Shown here piece by piece: positions 18,717 through 27,398 of a DNA stretch of 64,000 bases (its first letter is position 1; every line of letters starts with the position of its first letter). The notes below the pieces were generated by a model. The model made no database searches and was not told the origin of the DNA. It was given only the letters and a program-made list of their open reading frames with translations. The stretch is from Actinoplanes philippinensis. GTDB lineage: Bacteria > Actinomycetota > Actinomycetes > Mycobacteriales > Micromonosporaceae. The position numbers and the translations under genes are program-made. The stretch covers positions 372,001-436,000 of the forward strand of contig NZ_FONV01000005.1 in NCBI RefSeq assembly GCF_900113015.1, written 5' to 3'.

Positions 18717-20867
18717 TCACCGGTGCAGCGCGAACTCCTCGTCGTCGGCGAGCGAGTGCCGTCCGGCCGGCGGCTCCGGCGACGGCCGGGACAGGCGGCT
18801 CGGCCACCAGACCCGCCGGCCGATCAGCAGGGTCAGGGCGGGCACCAGCACCGACCGCACCAGCAGGGCGTCGAGCAGCACGCCGAAGGCGACCAGGAAC
18901 CCGAGTTCGACCAGCATCACCAGCGGAAGTGAGACGAGGACGGCGAAGGTTGCCGCCAGGACCAGGCCGGCCGAGGTGATGACGCCACCGGTGGCCGAGA
19001 GGGCTTTGAGCATGCCGTCCCTGGTGCCGAGGCGCACCGTCTCCTCCCGGGCCCGGTGGGTCAGGAAGATGTTGTAGTCGACGCCGAGCGCCACCAGGAA
19101 CAGGAAGGCCAGCAGCGGCACCGAGTAGTCGATGCCCTGGAACCCGAGGACGGTGTCGAAGACGAACACGCTGCCGCCGAAGGCCGCGGCGAAGGAGACG
19201 ATCACGGTGGCCATCAGGATCAGCGGGGCCGCGATCGCGCGCAGCAGCAGACCGAGAATGATCAGGACGACGGCGAGTACCAGCGGGATCACCACCTTCT
19301 GGTCGCGACTGGTGGTCTCGTCGGTGTCGAGGTGCTCCGCACTCGGCCCGCCGACGATCGCCTCCGCCCCGTTCACCGTGTGGACGGCGGTGCGCACCCG
19401 CTTGATCGTGTCGTACTCCGCGGTGGTGTCCGGCGCGTCGATCGGGAACACGGAGATGTCGACCCAACCACCCTTGGCCTCACCTGGGTCGGCCTGGGCC
19501 ACACCGGGGACGCCCTTGACGACGTCGAGGACCTGCTCCTGGTACGCCGCCCGCGTGTAGACCGTCATCGGCTGGCCGCCGAGCTCCGGGAAGTGCTGAC
19601 GCAGAACGGTGAAACCGGCGACCGACTCCGGCGTGGACAGGAACTGGTCCTGCTCCCGCAGGGTGCTGGTGTTGCCCGACAGCCCGACGGTGAGCACGCC
19701 GAGGACTCCCAGCGAAGCGAGCGTCGCCACCCACCGGCGGCGGCTGATCGCGGCGCCGAGCCGTCCCCACAGGCCCGGCGTCTCCTGCATTGCCGTGTCG
19801 AAGCGTGGGATGGCCGGCCAGAAGATCCGCCGGCCGAGCACCACGAGCACCGCCGGGAACAGCGTCAGCATGGCCACCAGCGCGCAGAGGATGCCGGCGG
19901 CGCCGATCGGGCCCAGGCCGCGGGTCTCGTTCAGGTCCGCGGCGAGCAGGCAGAGCAGGCCGGCGACCACGGTGGCCGCGGAGGCGACGATGGCCGGCGC
20001 CGCGCCGCGCAGTGCGTGGAGCATCGCGACCCGGACGTGTCGGTGGTGGTGCAGCGCCTCCCGGTATCGGGCGATGAGCAACAGCGCGTAGTCCGTGCCG
20101 ACGCCGAACACCAGGATCGTGAGCAGCGCCGAGTTCTGGCTGTTGATCACGAGGCCGAAGCTCTTGACGAGCAGATAGACGGTCGCCATCGCGGTCAGCG
20201 CGGCCACACCCACCGCCACCAGCGGGATGATCCACAACACCGGGCTGCGGTAGGTGAGGATGAGCAGGACGGTGACGACGATGATGGTGGTGAGGAAGAC
20301 CTGCAGGTCGATGCCGTCGAAGACAGCGTCCATGTCGGCGTCGATCCCTGCCGGGCCGGTCACGTCGAGGTCCAGGCCGGCGGGACGGTCCTTCGCGGTG
20401 TCACGCATCGGGCCGATGAGGACCGCCGGTTCGCCGTAGGTCGTACTCACGTCGAGGGTGAAAATCATCGCCTCGCCGTCGTTGGACTGTTGCGTCGGCG
20501 GGCCCTCGTCGTTCTCACCGGCCGGTGGCGCCACCTTCGGCGGGTACCGCTTGGCCAGCGTGTCGTAATGACGCTCGACCGCCGCGCGGTCGGCGGCCGT
20601 CACACCACCGGCACGGTGGTACACGAAGACGAACGTGTTGTACTCACCACCGGGAAGCTTGTCCTCCAACGCCGCCACCTTGGTGGACTCGGCGCTGGCG
20701 GGCAGGGCGTCCACGGCCCTGTCCTTGGTGACCGAGCCCAGCTTTCCGCTCAACGGCACCATGACCGCCGCCAGCGCCAGCCACAGGCCGATCACCAGCC
20801 ACGGCACCCACCGGCCCGCCGGCCGGCCGGGCGGCGCTTCCTTGGACGATGCTGCGTTGACTGCCAT
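18717..20867 (-). CDS. MMPL-family RND transporter
   Basis: A 716-residue inner-membrane exporter with two repeats, each having one helix, a periplasmic loop of 100-150 residues and a bundle of five helices. Diagnostic stretches are GVGTDYALLLIARYREAL in the first half and ALGVDYNIFLTHRAREE in the second, the D-Y pairs being the proton-relay positions of MmpL proteins. It exports lipids, siderophores or drugs using the proton gradient; the substrate cannot be read from sequence. GGAGG precedes the ATG. It ends with a cytosolic tail. It converges with the two-component system and has no obvious partner gene. Confidence 0.9.
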   Translation of the reverse strand: MAVNAASSKEAPPGRPAGRWVPWLVIGLWLALAAVMVPLSGKLGSVTKDRAVDALPASAESTKVAALEDKLPGGEYNTFVFVYHRAGGVTAADRAAVERHYDTLAKRYPPKVAPPAGENDEGPPTQQSNDGEAMIFTLDVSTTYGEPAVLIGPMRDTAKDRPAGLDLDVTGPAGIDADMDAVFDGIDLQVFLTTIIVVTVLLILTYRSPVLWIIPLVAVGVAALTAMATVYLLVKSFGLVINSQNSALLTILVFGVGTDYALLLIARYREALHHHRHVRVAMLHALRGAAPAIVASAATVVAGLLCLLAADLNETRGLGPIGAAGILCALVAMLTLFPAVLVVLGRRIFWPAIPRFDTAMQETPGLWGRLGAAISRRRWVATLASLGVLGVLTVGLSGNTSTLREQDQFLSTPESVAGFTVLRQHFPELGGQPMTVYTRAAYQEQVLDVVKGVPGVAQADPGEAKGGWVDISVFPIDAPDTTAEYDTIKRVRTAVHTVNGAEAIVGGPSAEHLDTDETTSRDQKVVIPLVLAVVLIILGLLLRAIAAPLILMATVIVSFAAAFGGSVFVFDTVLGFQGIDYSVPLLAFLFLVALGVDYNIFLTHRAREETVRLGTRDGMLKALSATGGVITSAGLVLAATFAVLVSLPLVMLVELGFLVAFGVLLDALLVRSVLVPALTLLIGRRVWWPSRLSRPSPEPPAGRHSLADDEEFALHR

Positions 20868-20976
20868 CGAGAGCCTCCTGCATGAGCGTTACGTCGCTTG
20901 TCCGAGGCCGAATTCGTACCGAGCGAATCTGAGACGACCATTAATGCGGCGCTCCGGCTGCGGGTGGGACACCGGC

Positions 20977-21012
20977 GACAAGGCGGCGCTCGCGACCGGC
21001 GTACGCCTTGTC
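20977..21012. promoter_or_regulatory. Inverted repeat upstream of the MMPL gene
   Basis: GACAAGGC at 20977-20984 and GCCTTGTC at 21005-21012 form an 8-bp dyad 110 bases upstream of the MMPL start, extendable by CCGG/CCGG with a bulge. It could be a regulator site for the exporter or a stem after the ABC operon that ends at 21101. The gap 20868-21100 holds no convincing gene. Confidence 0.3.
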
Positions 21013-21062
21013 CGGTCGTAACCGGGAGTGAGGACAGCACCGATGTCGCGCACGCGGGCGTT

Positions 21063-21082
21063 CGGCGGCTTGTCATCCGCCG
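21063..21082 (-). terminator. Weak hairpin after the sugar ABC operon
   Basis: A 6-bp stem, CGGCGG with CCGCCG, and an 8-base loop lie 19 bases past the stop of the last permease gene on the minus strand. It is short, so the terminator call is tentative. Confidence 0.35.
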
Positions 21083-21100
21083 GCTGCGTACGGTGAACGA

Positions 21101-21928
21101 TCAGCCCTTGAACGCGCCGTCCATGATGCCTTGCACCAGGCGGCGCCCGACCAGGATGAACAACACGAGAAGCGGCAGCGTGGCCAGGAACGAGCCGGAC
21201 ATGGCCAGGCCCAGGTCGATGTCACGGTTGTTCTGCAGGGCTTTGATCGCGATCTGGACGGTGTACCGGTCCGGTGACTTCAGCACGATGAACGGCCAGA
21301 GGAAGTCGTTCCAGGCCGTGACGAACCCGAACAGGCCCAGGACGAACGCCGCCGGGCGGACCAGCGGGAAGGCGATCCGCCAGAAGATCTGCCAGGTACT
21401 CGCCCCGTCCACCGTGGCGGCGTGCATCAACTCGTCGTCGATGACGCTCGCGATGTGCTGACGCATCCAGAAGATGCCGAAGGCACTCACCAGCCCCGGC
21501 ACGATCACGGCCTGCAGGGTGTCCACCCAGTTCAGCTGCGACATGATCAGGTACTGCGGAATGATCGACAGCTGGGCCGGCACGGTCATGGTGAGCACCA
21601 CGATGAGGAACAGCGTGTTACGGCCGGGGAACCTCAACTTGGCGAAGGCGAACCCGGCGAGGGCGCACAGCGTCGCCTGCCCGGCGCCGACAGCGGCGGC
21701 GACGGCGATGCTGTTGAGCAGGGCCTGCAAGAAGGGCACGGTGTCGAAGACCAGCCCGGCCAGATGCAGGAAGTTCCCGCCCGGCAGTACCCGCGGCGGA
21801 AGCTGGGTCGCGCTGGCCGTGTCCGTCGTGGCCACCACGAACATCCAGTAGAGCGGGAACACGCTGAGGAGAGCCATGATGCCCAGGAGTACGTAGGTGG
21901 TCCTGGGCGTCCGGTTCGGAGCCTTCAT
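21101..21928 (-). CDS. Carbohydrate ABC transporter permease (MalG-like)
   Basis: A 275-residue CUT1-type permease with six predicted helices. The EAA loop that contacts the ATPase reads MHAATVDGASTWQIFWRIAFPL, followed by the typical GFVTAWNDFLWPFIVL. The ATG at 21928 overlaps the stop of the preceding permease (ATGA) and has GGGAG upstream. It works with the MalF-like permease and lipoprotein encoded upstream; no ATPase gene is present, so a shared MsiK-like ATPase elsewhere is likely, as in other actinomycetes. Confidence 0.92.
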   Translation of the reverse strand: MKAPNRTPRTTYVLLGIMALLSVFPLYWMFVVATTDTASATQLPPRVLPGGNFLHLAGLVFDTVPFLQALLNSIAVAAAVGAGQATLCALAGFAFAKLRFPGRNTLFLIVVLTMTVPAQLSIIPQYLIMSQLNWVDTLQAVIVPGLVSAFGIFWMRQHIASVIDDELMHAATVDGASTWQIFWRIAFPLVRPAAFVLGLFGFVTAWNDFLWPFIVLKSPDRYTVQIAIKALQNNRDIDLGLAMSGSFLATLPLLVLFILVGRRLVQGIMDGAFKG

Positions 21929-22896
21929 GGTCGCTCCCAACGGATGCGTGTGGCCAAGAGATAGTTGATCGTCGAGACGATGACCACGATGACGAACAGC
22001 GCCACGCCGACGGCCGCGCCGTACCCGAAGTGGAAGCGGCCGAAGGCCTGCTCGTACAGGAACAGGGTCAGGGTCTGGCACTGCCGCGCGGCCCCGCAGG
22101 ACAGCCCGCCGGACGGGTTGGCCAGCAGCGCCTCGGTGAAGATCTGCAGTCCACCGATCGTCGACGTGACGACGGTGAACACGATGATCGGACGCAGCGC
22201 CGGGATGCTGATGCGGCGGAACTGTTGCCAGCCGTTCGCGCCGTCGACCGAGGCGGCCTCGTACAGTTCGCGGGGTACCGCCTGGAGGGAAGCCAGATAC
22301 AGCAGTGTGTTGTATCCGGTCCACCGCCAGGCGACCATGGCGGCGATCATCAGGTGGCTGCCCCACACCGACGCGGTGAACTCGATGTGCTGGAATCCCA
22401 ACAGCTCGAGAAACCAGTTCAGCAAGCCGTAGTCGCGGTCGAACAGCTGGGCGAAGACGATCGTGGTCGCGGCCACCGAGGTGACGTACGGAACCAGCAC
22501 CACCATCCGGAAGAACGTCGCTGCCCGCAGCCGCACGTTGTTGAGCAGATGCGCAATGCCGAGCGCCACCAGCAGTTGCGGGACCGTGGACAGCACCCAG
22601 ATGCTGAAGGTGTTGCGCATCGCACCCCAGAACCTCGGGTCGTCCATGAGGACCCGGAAGTTCTGCAGCCCGACGTAGCGATGCTCGCCGATCGGATCCC
22701 AGTCGAACAGCGCGACATAGAACGTGAACAGCAGCGGGAACAATCCGAAGACCGCGAACAGCAGAAAGAACGGCGCGATGTACGCGTACGGCGCGAGGCG
22801 CTCGCGCATGCTCTGCAGGATGCGGCGGTTGGCGGTCTGCCGGCCGGTCGCTCCCGGGGGCGTCACCGGGTTGAGCGTCAGGGTCAAAGCCGTCAC
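21925..22896 (-). CDS. Carbohydrate ABC transporter permease (MalF-like)
   Basis: A 323-residue CUT1-type permease. A 35-residue cytosolic lead precedes helix 1 (YIAPFFLLFAVFGLFPLLFT), and the EAA loop is YEAASVDGANGWQQFRRISIP. An extracytoplasmic Cys pair (LSCGAARQC) sits in the last loop. It forms the heterodimeric channel with the MalG-like partner, whose start it overlaps. The gene lies 56 bases after the binding-protein gene in the same operon. Confidence 0.92.
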   Translation of the reverse strand: MTALTLTLNPVTPPGATGRQTANRRILQSMRERLAPYAYIAPFFLLFAVFGLFPLLFTFYVALFDWDPIGEHRYVGLQNFRVLMDDPRFWGAMRNTFSIWVLSTVPQLLVALGIAHLLNNVRLRAATFFRMVVLVPYVTSVAATTIVFAQLFDRDYGLLNWFLELLGFQHIEFTASVWGSHLMIAAMVAWRWTGYNTLLYLASLQAVPRELYEAASVDGANGWQQFRRISIPALRPIIVFTVVTSTIGGLQIFTEALLANPSGGLSCGAARQCQTLTLFLYEQAFGRFHFGYGAAVGVALFVIVVIVSTINYLLATRIRWERP

Positions 22897-22952
22897 CTTT
22901 CCGCCGGTTGCGGCGGCCGGATGGGCACCGGCCGCCGAGCGTCAGCCGCCCG

Positions 22953-24269
22953 TCAGCCCCGGAGGGCGTTCTTGACGTTGGTCAGCGCGGTGTCCCATGC
23001 CTCGGTCGGTGGAACCTTTCCCTGCTCGACGCTTGTCAGGGTGTTGAGCAGCTCCGTACCGATGGTGGCGTCGTTCAGGCCGATGTAGAACGGCTTGATC
23101 GCCTTCGCCGATTCGGTGTAGATCTTGCCGATCGGCGCGTTGGAGAAGAACGGGTCGGTCTGGGCGAGCAGTTTCGGATCGGAGTAGACCGACGGCGTGG
23201 TGGGCAGGTTGCCTTTCGCCAGGAAGTTCTCGAGTTGCCCGGCCGGCGACTGCATCTCGGTGATGTACTTCCACGCCGCCTGCGGGTTCTTCGCTCGCTG
23301 GGGAATGGCAAGGAAGCTACCGCCCCAGTTGCCGGCGCTGCCCGGAATCCGGGCGATGTCCCACTTGCCCTCGGTGGTGGGCGCGTTGGTTTTGATCGCG
23401 TTGAGCATCCACGACGGTGCGGACGTGACGGCGAAGTCACCCTTGGCCATGCCCGCGGTCCAGGCTGCGGAGAAGGTTTCCTGCTTGGCGGCGATCTTCG
23501 CCTCCCCGGCCTTCAGGGTCAGGTCGAACGCGGCTTTGACCTCGGGGTTGGTGTCGTACACCATCTTGTGGGTGCTGTTGTCGTAGTAGCGGGTGGCACC
23601 CTGGTTCACCGCCTGGAAGAAGACACTGGTCGGCACGTTGTCGAGGAACTTCTTGCCGGTCGCCGCGGTGTACTTCTTGCCGACCTCGAGGAAGTCGTCC
23701 CAGGTCTTCCACGAGTCCGACACCTGGGTACGGTCGGTGGGCAGGCCCGCCGCCTTGAAGAGGTCGGTACGGTAGGCGACCGCCAGCCCGCCGACGTCCG
23801 TGGGGATACCGATGATCTTACCGTCGTCCGTGGTCGGCTGTTTGATGACCCAGTCCAGGTAGTCGTTCTTGATCTTGTCGGCGCCGAGCGTGTTCAGGTC
23901 CACGAAGTTCTCCGGGGACTGCATGAACTTCGGCAGGTCGTCGCCCTGGATCAGGACCAGGTCGGGCACCTTGCCACCGGCCAGCGCCGCGGTGAGCGCC
24001 TGCGCCGTCTCGCTGGTGCTGCCCACCTCCGTCAGCTTGATCTGCGCGTCCGGGTGCTTCTTCTTGTACCTCTCGACGTCGACCTTCTGGTTGATCCCGG
24101 TGAAGGACCAGAACTCGAAGGCCGTTCCGGACGAGCCGGAGTCGTCGCTCGAGCTCCCCGGCGTGCAGCCGGCGGCCACGAGCATCGCCGCGGTGGCGAC
24201 GGCCGCGGTGAGGACGCGCCGCACGCGCACAGCGGAGTCGGCCCAGCGGGCGGGGTGTGGTCGAAGCAT
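22953..24269 (-). CDS. Sugar ABC transporter substrate-binding lipoprotein
   Basis: A 438-residue family 1 extracellular binding protein. The signal peptide ends in the lipobox LVAAGC (Cys35), so it is lipid-anchored outside the membrane. The mature part has the usual two-lobe signature, including FEFWSFTGINQKVDVERYKKK and ALAGGKVPDLVLIQGDDLP. The ATG at 24269 follows GGGAGAA and begins the signal; a longer open frame upstream is not needed. It is first in the minus-strand operon and has its own promoter and a LacI-type operator. Together with the neighbouring esterase this suggests oligosaccharides from xylan-like polymers as ligands. Confidence 0.9.
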   Translation of the reverse strand: MLRPHPARWADSAVRVRRVLTAAVATAAMLVAAGCTPGSSSDDSGSSGTAFEFWSFTGINQKVDVERYKKKHPDAQIKLTEVGSTSETAQALTAALAGGKVPDLVLIQGDDLPKFMQSPENFVDLNTLGADKIKNDYLDWVIKQPTTDDGKIIGIPTDVGGLAVAYRTDLFKAAGLPTDRTQVSDSWKTWDDFLEVGKKYTAATGKKFLDNVPTSVFFQAVNQGATRYYDNSTHKMVYDTNPEVKAAFDLTLKAGEAKIAAKQETFSAAWTAGMAKGDFAVTSAPSWMLNAIKTNAPTTEGKWDIARIPGSAGNWGGSFLAIPQRAKNPQAAWKYITEMQSPAGQLENFLAKGNLPTTPSVYSDPKLLAQTDPFFSNAPIGKIYTESAKAIKPFYIGLNDATIGTELLNTLTSVEQGKVPPTEAWDTALTNVKNALRG

Positions 24270-24413
24270 GGTGTTCTCCCTGGAGTCCGTCGGGAAGCCG
24301 GCCGGAGCATCCACTGGCCGGGCCGGCTGGGTCACAGCGCGGGGCACGGCGGGCAGCGCCGACGCGACGATCGCTTTCCTGGCGGAGTCGTGAGGGGACG
24401 CTCAGGTGGCAGA

Positions 24414-24441
24414 ACATTACCTCCCATCAATGCGTTGTCAA
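24414..24441 (-). promoter_or_regulatory. Sigma-70-like promoter of the sugar ABC operon
   Basis: On the minus strand a consensus -35 TTGACA (24441-24436) and a -10-like TAATGT (24419-24414) are separated by 16 bases, about 145 bases upstream of the binding-protein start. Confidence 0.6.
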
Positions 24442-24445
24442 GGGT

Positions 24446-24458
24446 CCGAAACTTTCGG
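24446..24458. promoter_or_regulatory. LacI-family operator (CGAAASTTTCG type)
   Basis: CCGAAACTTTCGG is a perfect 13-bp palindrome around a central C, four bases upstream of the -35 box of the sugar ABC promoter. CGAAASTTTCG boxes are known for actinomycete regulators of xylan and xylobiose genes such as BxlR. The LacI-family gene at 27399 is the likely binder. Confidence 0.75.
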
Positions 24459-24787
24459 CGCTGGAGAATCCCACGGGACCATCACCGCCGCCCACGGCTC
24501 CAGATCTTGTTGATCAAAGGCATGAGCTGCTAATTCATCGGCGATCTTCATGACGAATTCTCGGGCAAGAACCGGTAATTTCGGAGAGCGATCGGGTCAC
24601 GGCGGCACTCGGCCGCCCACGAACACGCCTCTTGCCATTCCGTCTACACCGGTGTACGAATCGAGGCGTGCCGATGTAAACGTGGGCCTGTCGGTGCTGC
24701 CGGGAAGGCCTCGGTGGCCGATCCCGGTGGTGAGGCGCGTGCCGTCGATGCGGGAGGTCTCGGCGCTCTGAGAGGAGCAGCAACGCG
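24459..24787 (+). other. Intergenic promoter region before the esterase gene
   Basis: This 329-base divergent gap is AT-richer than its surroundings and has no convincing gene. It contains an 8-bp palindrome TTGATCAA near 24508 and a 12-bp perfect palindrome TACACCGGTGTA at 24645-24656, either of which could be a regulator site for the esterase gene. GAGGAG near 24773 is the ribosome site of that gene. Confidence 0.5.
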
Positions 24788-27286
24788 ATGTCACACAGCA
24801 GAGACTCCCGAAAGACCGGCCTGGTCGCAGCCGCGGCTCTGATGGTGTCACTCATCGCGGCCGCCCCGGCGGTTGCCGCGACTGACACATGGCATTCGAA
24901 CGACGACGTCTACCACTACTTCAAGGTGCCGCAGGCGGAGGCCGTCAGCATCGTCGGTGGAACGCCGGCAACGCTTGAGCTGGAGGCGAACATCGGCCCG
25001 AGCGGCACCTGGTCGGCGCTCGCTCTCGGCCTGAACGGCTCGGACTATGCCGCGAACGTCGGTCCGCTCGAGCCCGGGCTGTATCACTACCAGTACACCG
25101 CGACCATGCCGGACAGGTCGAAGGTGTCCTTTCGCCAGCCCGGCAGTCCGGTGGCGGTGACGTCGAAGCCCAACTGGAACACCTTCTTCGTGCCGGGTGA
25201 GTCGGTCGCATGGATGGACGACGTCGCCGCGGGTGGGACCGTGGCGGAACTGCCCTACCGAAGCGCGGCGGCGGCGGAGAACCGTACCGCCGTGGTGTGG
25301 ACGCCGCCCGGCTACGACTCCGCCCGGGCCGAGGCGTACCCCGTGCTGTACCTGCTGAGCAGCGAGGGCCAGACCGCTCGCGAGTGGCTGGAACTCGGCC
25401 GGGCGAAGCAGATTCTCGACAACCTGGTGGCCGGCAGGGACGCCAAGCCGATGGTGGTGGTGATGGCTGACGCCAATTCCGCCGACCCCCGCGCCGAGTT
25501 GCTGAACGCCATCGTCCCGGCAGCACGGGCCGGTTACCACATCTCGTCCCGGTCGCACAGCCAGGCGCTGGCCGGTGTCGGAACCGGCGCCCAGCAGGCG
25601 ATCAGCATCCTCCGCAGCGCCCCCGGCGCGTTCGCCTACGTCGGCTCCTTCTCCGGCTCCGCCGGCCGCCCGATCACCAAGGCGGAGGCCAAGGCGATCA
25701 ACAAGGGCACCGAACTGCTCCGGACGTACGTCGGCAACACGCTCGATCCGTCTTACAACGACACCTATCACCTGCTGGTGAACCTGAAGAAGTCCGGAGT
25801 GAAGTTCGAGTTCGACGGCGTCAACCCCGACGACGCCGGCTGGGACGCGTGGCGGGAGAACCTGCGAGACTTCGCCTCCCGGCTCTTCGGGCAGAAGGGC
25901 GCAGGCCCCGGTGCCAGCAAGGGACACCGCCCGCTGACCCGGCCGTACCAGCCCCCGGCCGCCGGGTCGATCACGACTCCGCACATCGACCCGCAGGGCA
26001 TCGTCACGTTCGAGACCGGCACCCAGTGGGCCGACGCCAAGGACGTCACGATCTGGGGCAACTGGGCCCCGAACGGCCAGTGGTTCCGGATCCCGATGGT
26101 CAAGCAGCCCGACGGCCGGTGGCGCACCTCTGTCGGACCGCTCGACGGGTACTACTACTACCGGTACGTGGTCGACGGCGTCGACAAGAAGGACCCCGCC
26201 GACACCGTCAACACCCATGTGATGGAGTCACAACTCTTCGTGCCGGGCAAGACCGACGCGATGCTCGCGGACGTCCCCGAGGGCAAGGGCGGCACGGTCT
26301 CGCTCATGACGTACGACGGAGGCCAGGGCGCCGAGCGCTACGCGTACGTCTGGACGCCGCCGGGCTACGATCCCGACCGCGAAGCTGCCTACCCGGTGCT
26401 GTACCTGTACCACGGCGGGGGCCAGAACTACGGCAGCTGGATCGAGACCGGCCGGGCCAAACAGATTCTCGACAATCACTACCTCAACGGGACCATGGTG
26501 CCGATGGTCGTGGTCATGCCGGACCAGAACGGCGTCGACTTCTGGACCGACCTCAGCCAGCACGTGATCCCCACCGCGGCGGAGAAGTACCACATCTCGA
26601 CGGATTCGGATCAGCAGGCGCTCGCCGGTCTGTCGTGGGGAGCCATGAACACCCTCGGCACCTGGCTCAGCCATCCGGGCGAGTTCGCCTACATCGGCGC
26701 CTTCTCGGGTGGCCTGCTCTCCTACCCCACCGTCGACGTCCCGGCGGTCAACGAGAGCACCAAGCTGGCCCGGCTGTACTCCGGTGACGTCGACTTCACG
26801 TACTCGTTCACCCAGGATTCGATGCGGTGGCTGACCGCCCAGGGCATCGAGTACGAGTACGCGGGGACCTGGGTCGGACCGCACGGCTTCGACACCTGGA
26901 TGGCGAACCTGATCGACTTCGTACCGCGGCTTTTCACGCCGGAGTACCGGTTCGGCGGGGTGCGGCCGCCGCTGGCCGGCGACGGCACCGACGTCGTCAA
27001 GGCCGGACGTGCCGTGCCGGTCAGGTTCACCCTGACCGGCACGGACGGCAAGACCGTCACTGATGCGCGGCCGCGTCTCTACCTGGCGAAGAAGACGGGC
27101 GGCGTGACCGGTGATCGTGTCGCGGCCAGACCCGTCCAGAGGAATGCGGACAACACCGCGCGCTACAGCGCACACAAGGCCGAGTACGTCTTCGACTGGG
27201 ACACCAGAGGACTCGCCCCGGGTGCTTACGAGTTGCAGATCGATGTGGGCAGCTCGGTGCACGCCATCGCCCTGACCGTCAACTGA
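24788..27286 (+). CDS. Secreted tandem CE1/enterochelin-esterase-like protein (one dead, one active module)
   Basis: An 832-residue exported protein: signal peptide cut after APAVA (residue 31), an E-set domain to about 125, an esterase-fold module at about 140-375, a second E-set at 390-490, a second esterase module at 490-720, and a C-terminal Ig-like domain of the kind on actinobacterial exoproteins (AVPVRFTLTG). Module 2 keeps the nucleophile elbow GLSWG (Ser616) and His699 (VGPHGFDTW). Module 1 reads GVGTG at 263-267 and NPDDAGW at the His site, so it has lost both. The architecture matches feruloyl/acetyl-xylan esterases; the LacI-type operator and sugar uptake genes beside it support polysaccharide debranching. 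Enterochelin-type esterase remains an alternative. Confidence 0.82.
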   Translation: MSHSRDSRKTGLVAAAALMVSLIAAAPAVAATDTWHSNDDVYHYFKVPQAEAVSIVGGTPATLELEANIGPSGTWSALALGLNGSDYAANVGPLEPGLYHYQYTATMPDRSKVSFRQPGSPVAVTSKPNWNTFFVPGESVAWMDDVAAGGTVAELPYRSAAAAENRTAVVWTPPGYDSARAEAYPVLYLLSSEGQTAREWLELGRAKQILDNLVAGRDAKPMVVVMADANSADPRAELLNAIVPAARAGYHISSRSHSQALAGVGTGAQQAISILRSAPGAFAYVGSFSGSAGRPITKAEAKAINKGTELLRTYVGNTLDPSYNDTYHLLVNLKKSGVKFEFDGVNPDDAGWDAWRENLRDFASRLFGQKGAGPGASKGHRPLTRPYQPPAAGSITTPHIDPQGIVTFETGTQWADAKDVTIWGNWAPNGQWFRIPMVKQPDGRWRTSVGPLDGYYYYRYVVDGVDKKDPADTVNTHVMESQLFVPGKTDAMLADVPEGKGGTVSLMTYDGGQGAERYAYVWTPPGYDPDREAAYPVLYLYHGGGQNYGSWIETGRAKQILDNHYLNGTMVPMVVVMPDQNGVDFWTDLSQHVIPTAAEKYHISTDSDQQALAGLSWGAMNTLGTWLSHPGEFAYIGAFSGGLLSYPTVDVPAVNESTKLARLYSGDVDFTYSFTQDSMRWLTAQGIEYEYAGTWVGPHGFDTWMANLIDFVPRLFTPEYRFGGVRPPLAGDGTDVVKAGRAVPVRFTLTGTDGKTVTDARPRLYLAKKTGGVTGDRVAARPVQRNADNTARYSAHKAEYVFDWDTRGLAPGAYELQIDVGSSVHAIALTVN

Positions 27287-27298
27287 CGGTAAGCCACA

Positions 27299-27333
27299 CG
27301 GCCGGCCCGTCCCGGATCGGGACGAGCCGGCCG
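27299..27333 (+). terminator. Hairpin terminator after the esterase gene
   Basis: CGGCCGGC plus CGTCCCG pair with CGGGACG plus GCCGGCCG, with one C-A mismatch and a 3-base loop. The stem lies 13 bases after the esterase stop. Confidence 0.75.
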
Positions 27334-27362
27334 CTGCGTCGGATCGGCACGGGGCTCTTATA

Positions 27363-27386
27363 CGCTCGTCGATGAGCCGACGAGCG
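27363..27386. promoter_or_regulatory. Dyad just upstream of the LacI gene
   Basis: CGCTCGTCG (27363-27371) and CGACGAGCG (27378-27386) are perfect 9-bp arms around six bases. It overlaps an in-frame ATG at 27372 and ends 12 bases before the TTG with a good ribosome site, so it may be an autoregulatory operator or an mRNA stem. Confidence 0.45.
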
Positions 27387-27398
27387 GCAGGAGGGGCG

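Noticed and set aside
19056..20885. Plus-strand 609-codon frame opposite the MMPL gene
   Set aside because: His/Gln/Arg-rich shadow with no start signals; the MMPL frame has transmembrane repeats and conserved motifs.
20898..21461. Plus-strand 187-codon frame between MMPL and the sugar permease
   Set aside because: No ribosome site or recognisable domain, and it runs antisense into the permease gene.
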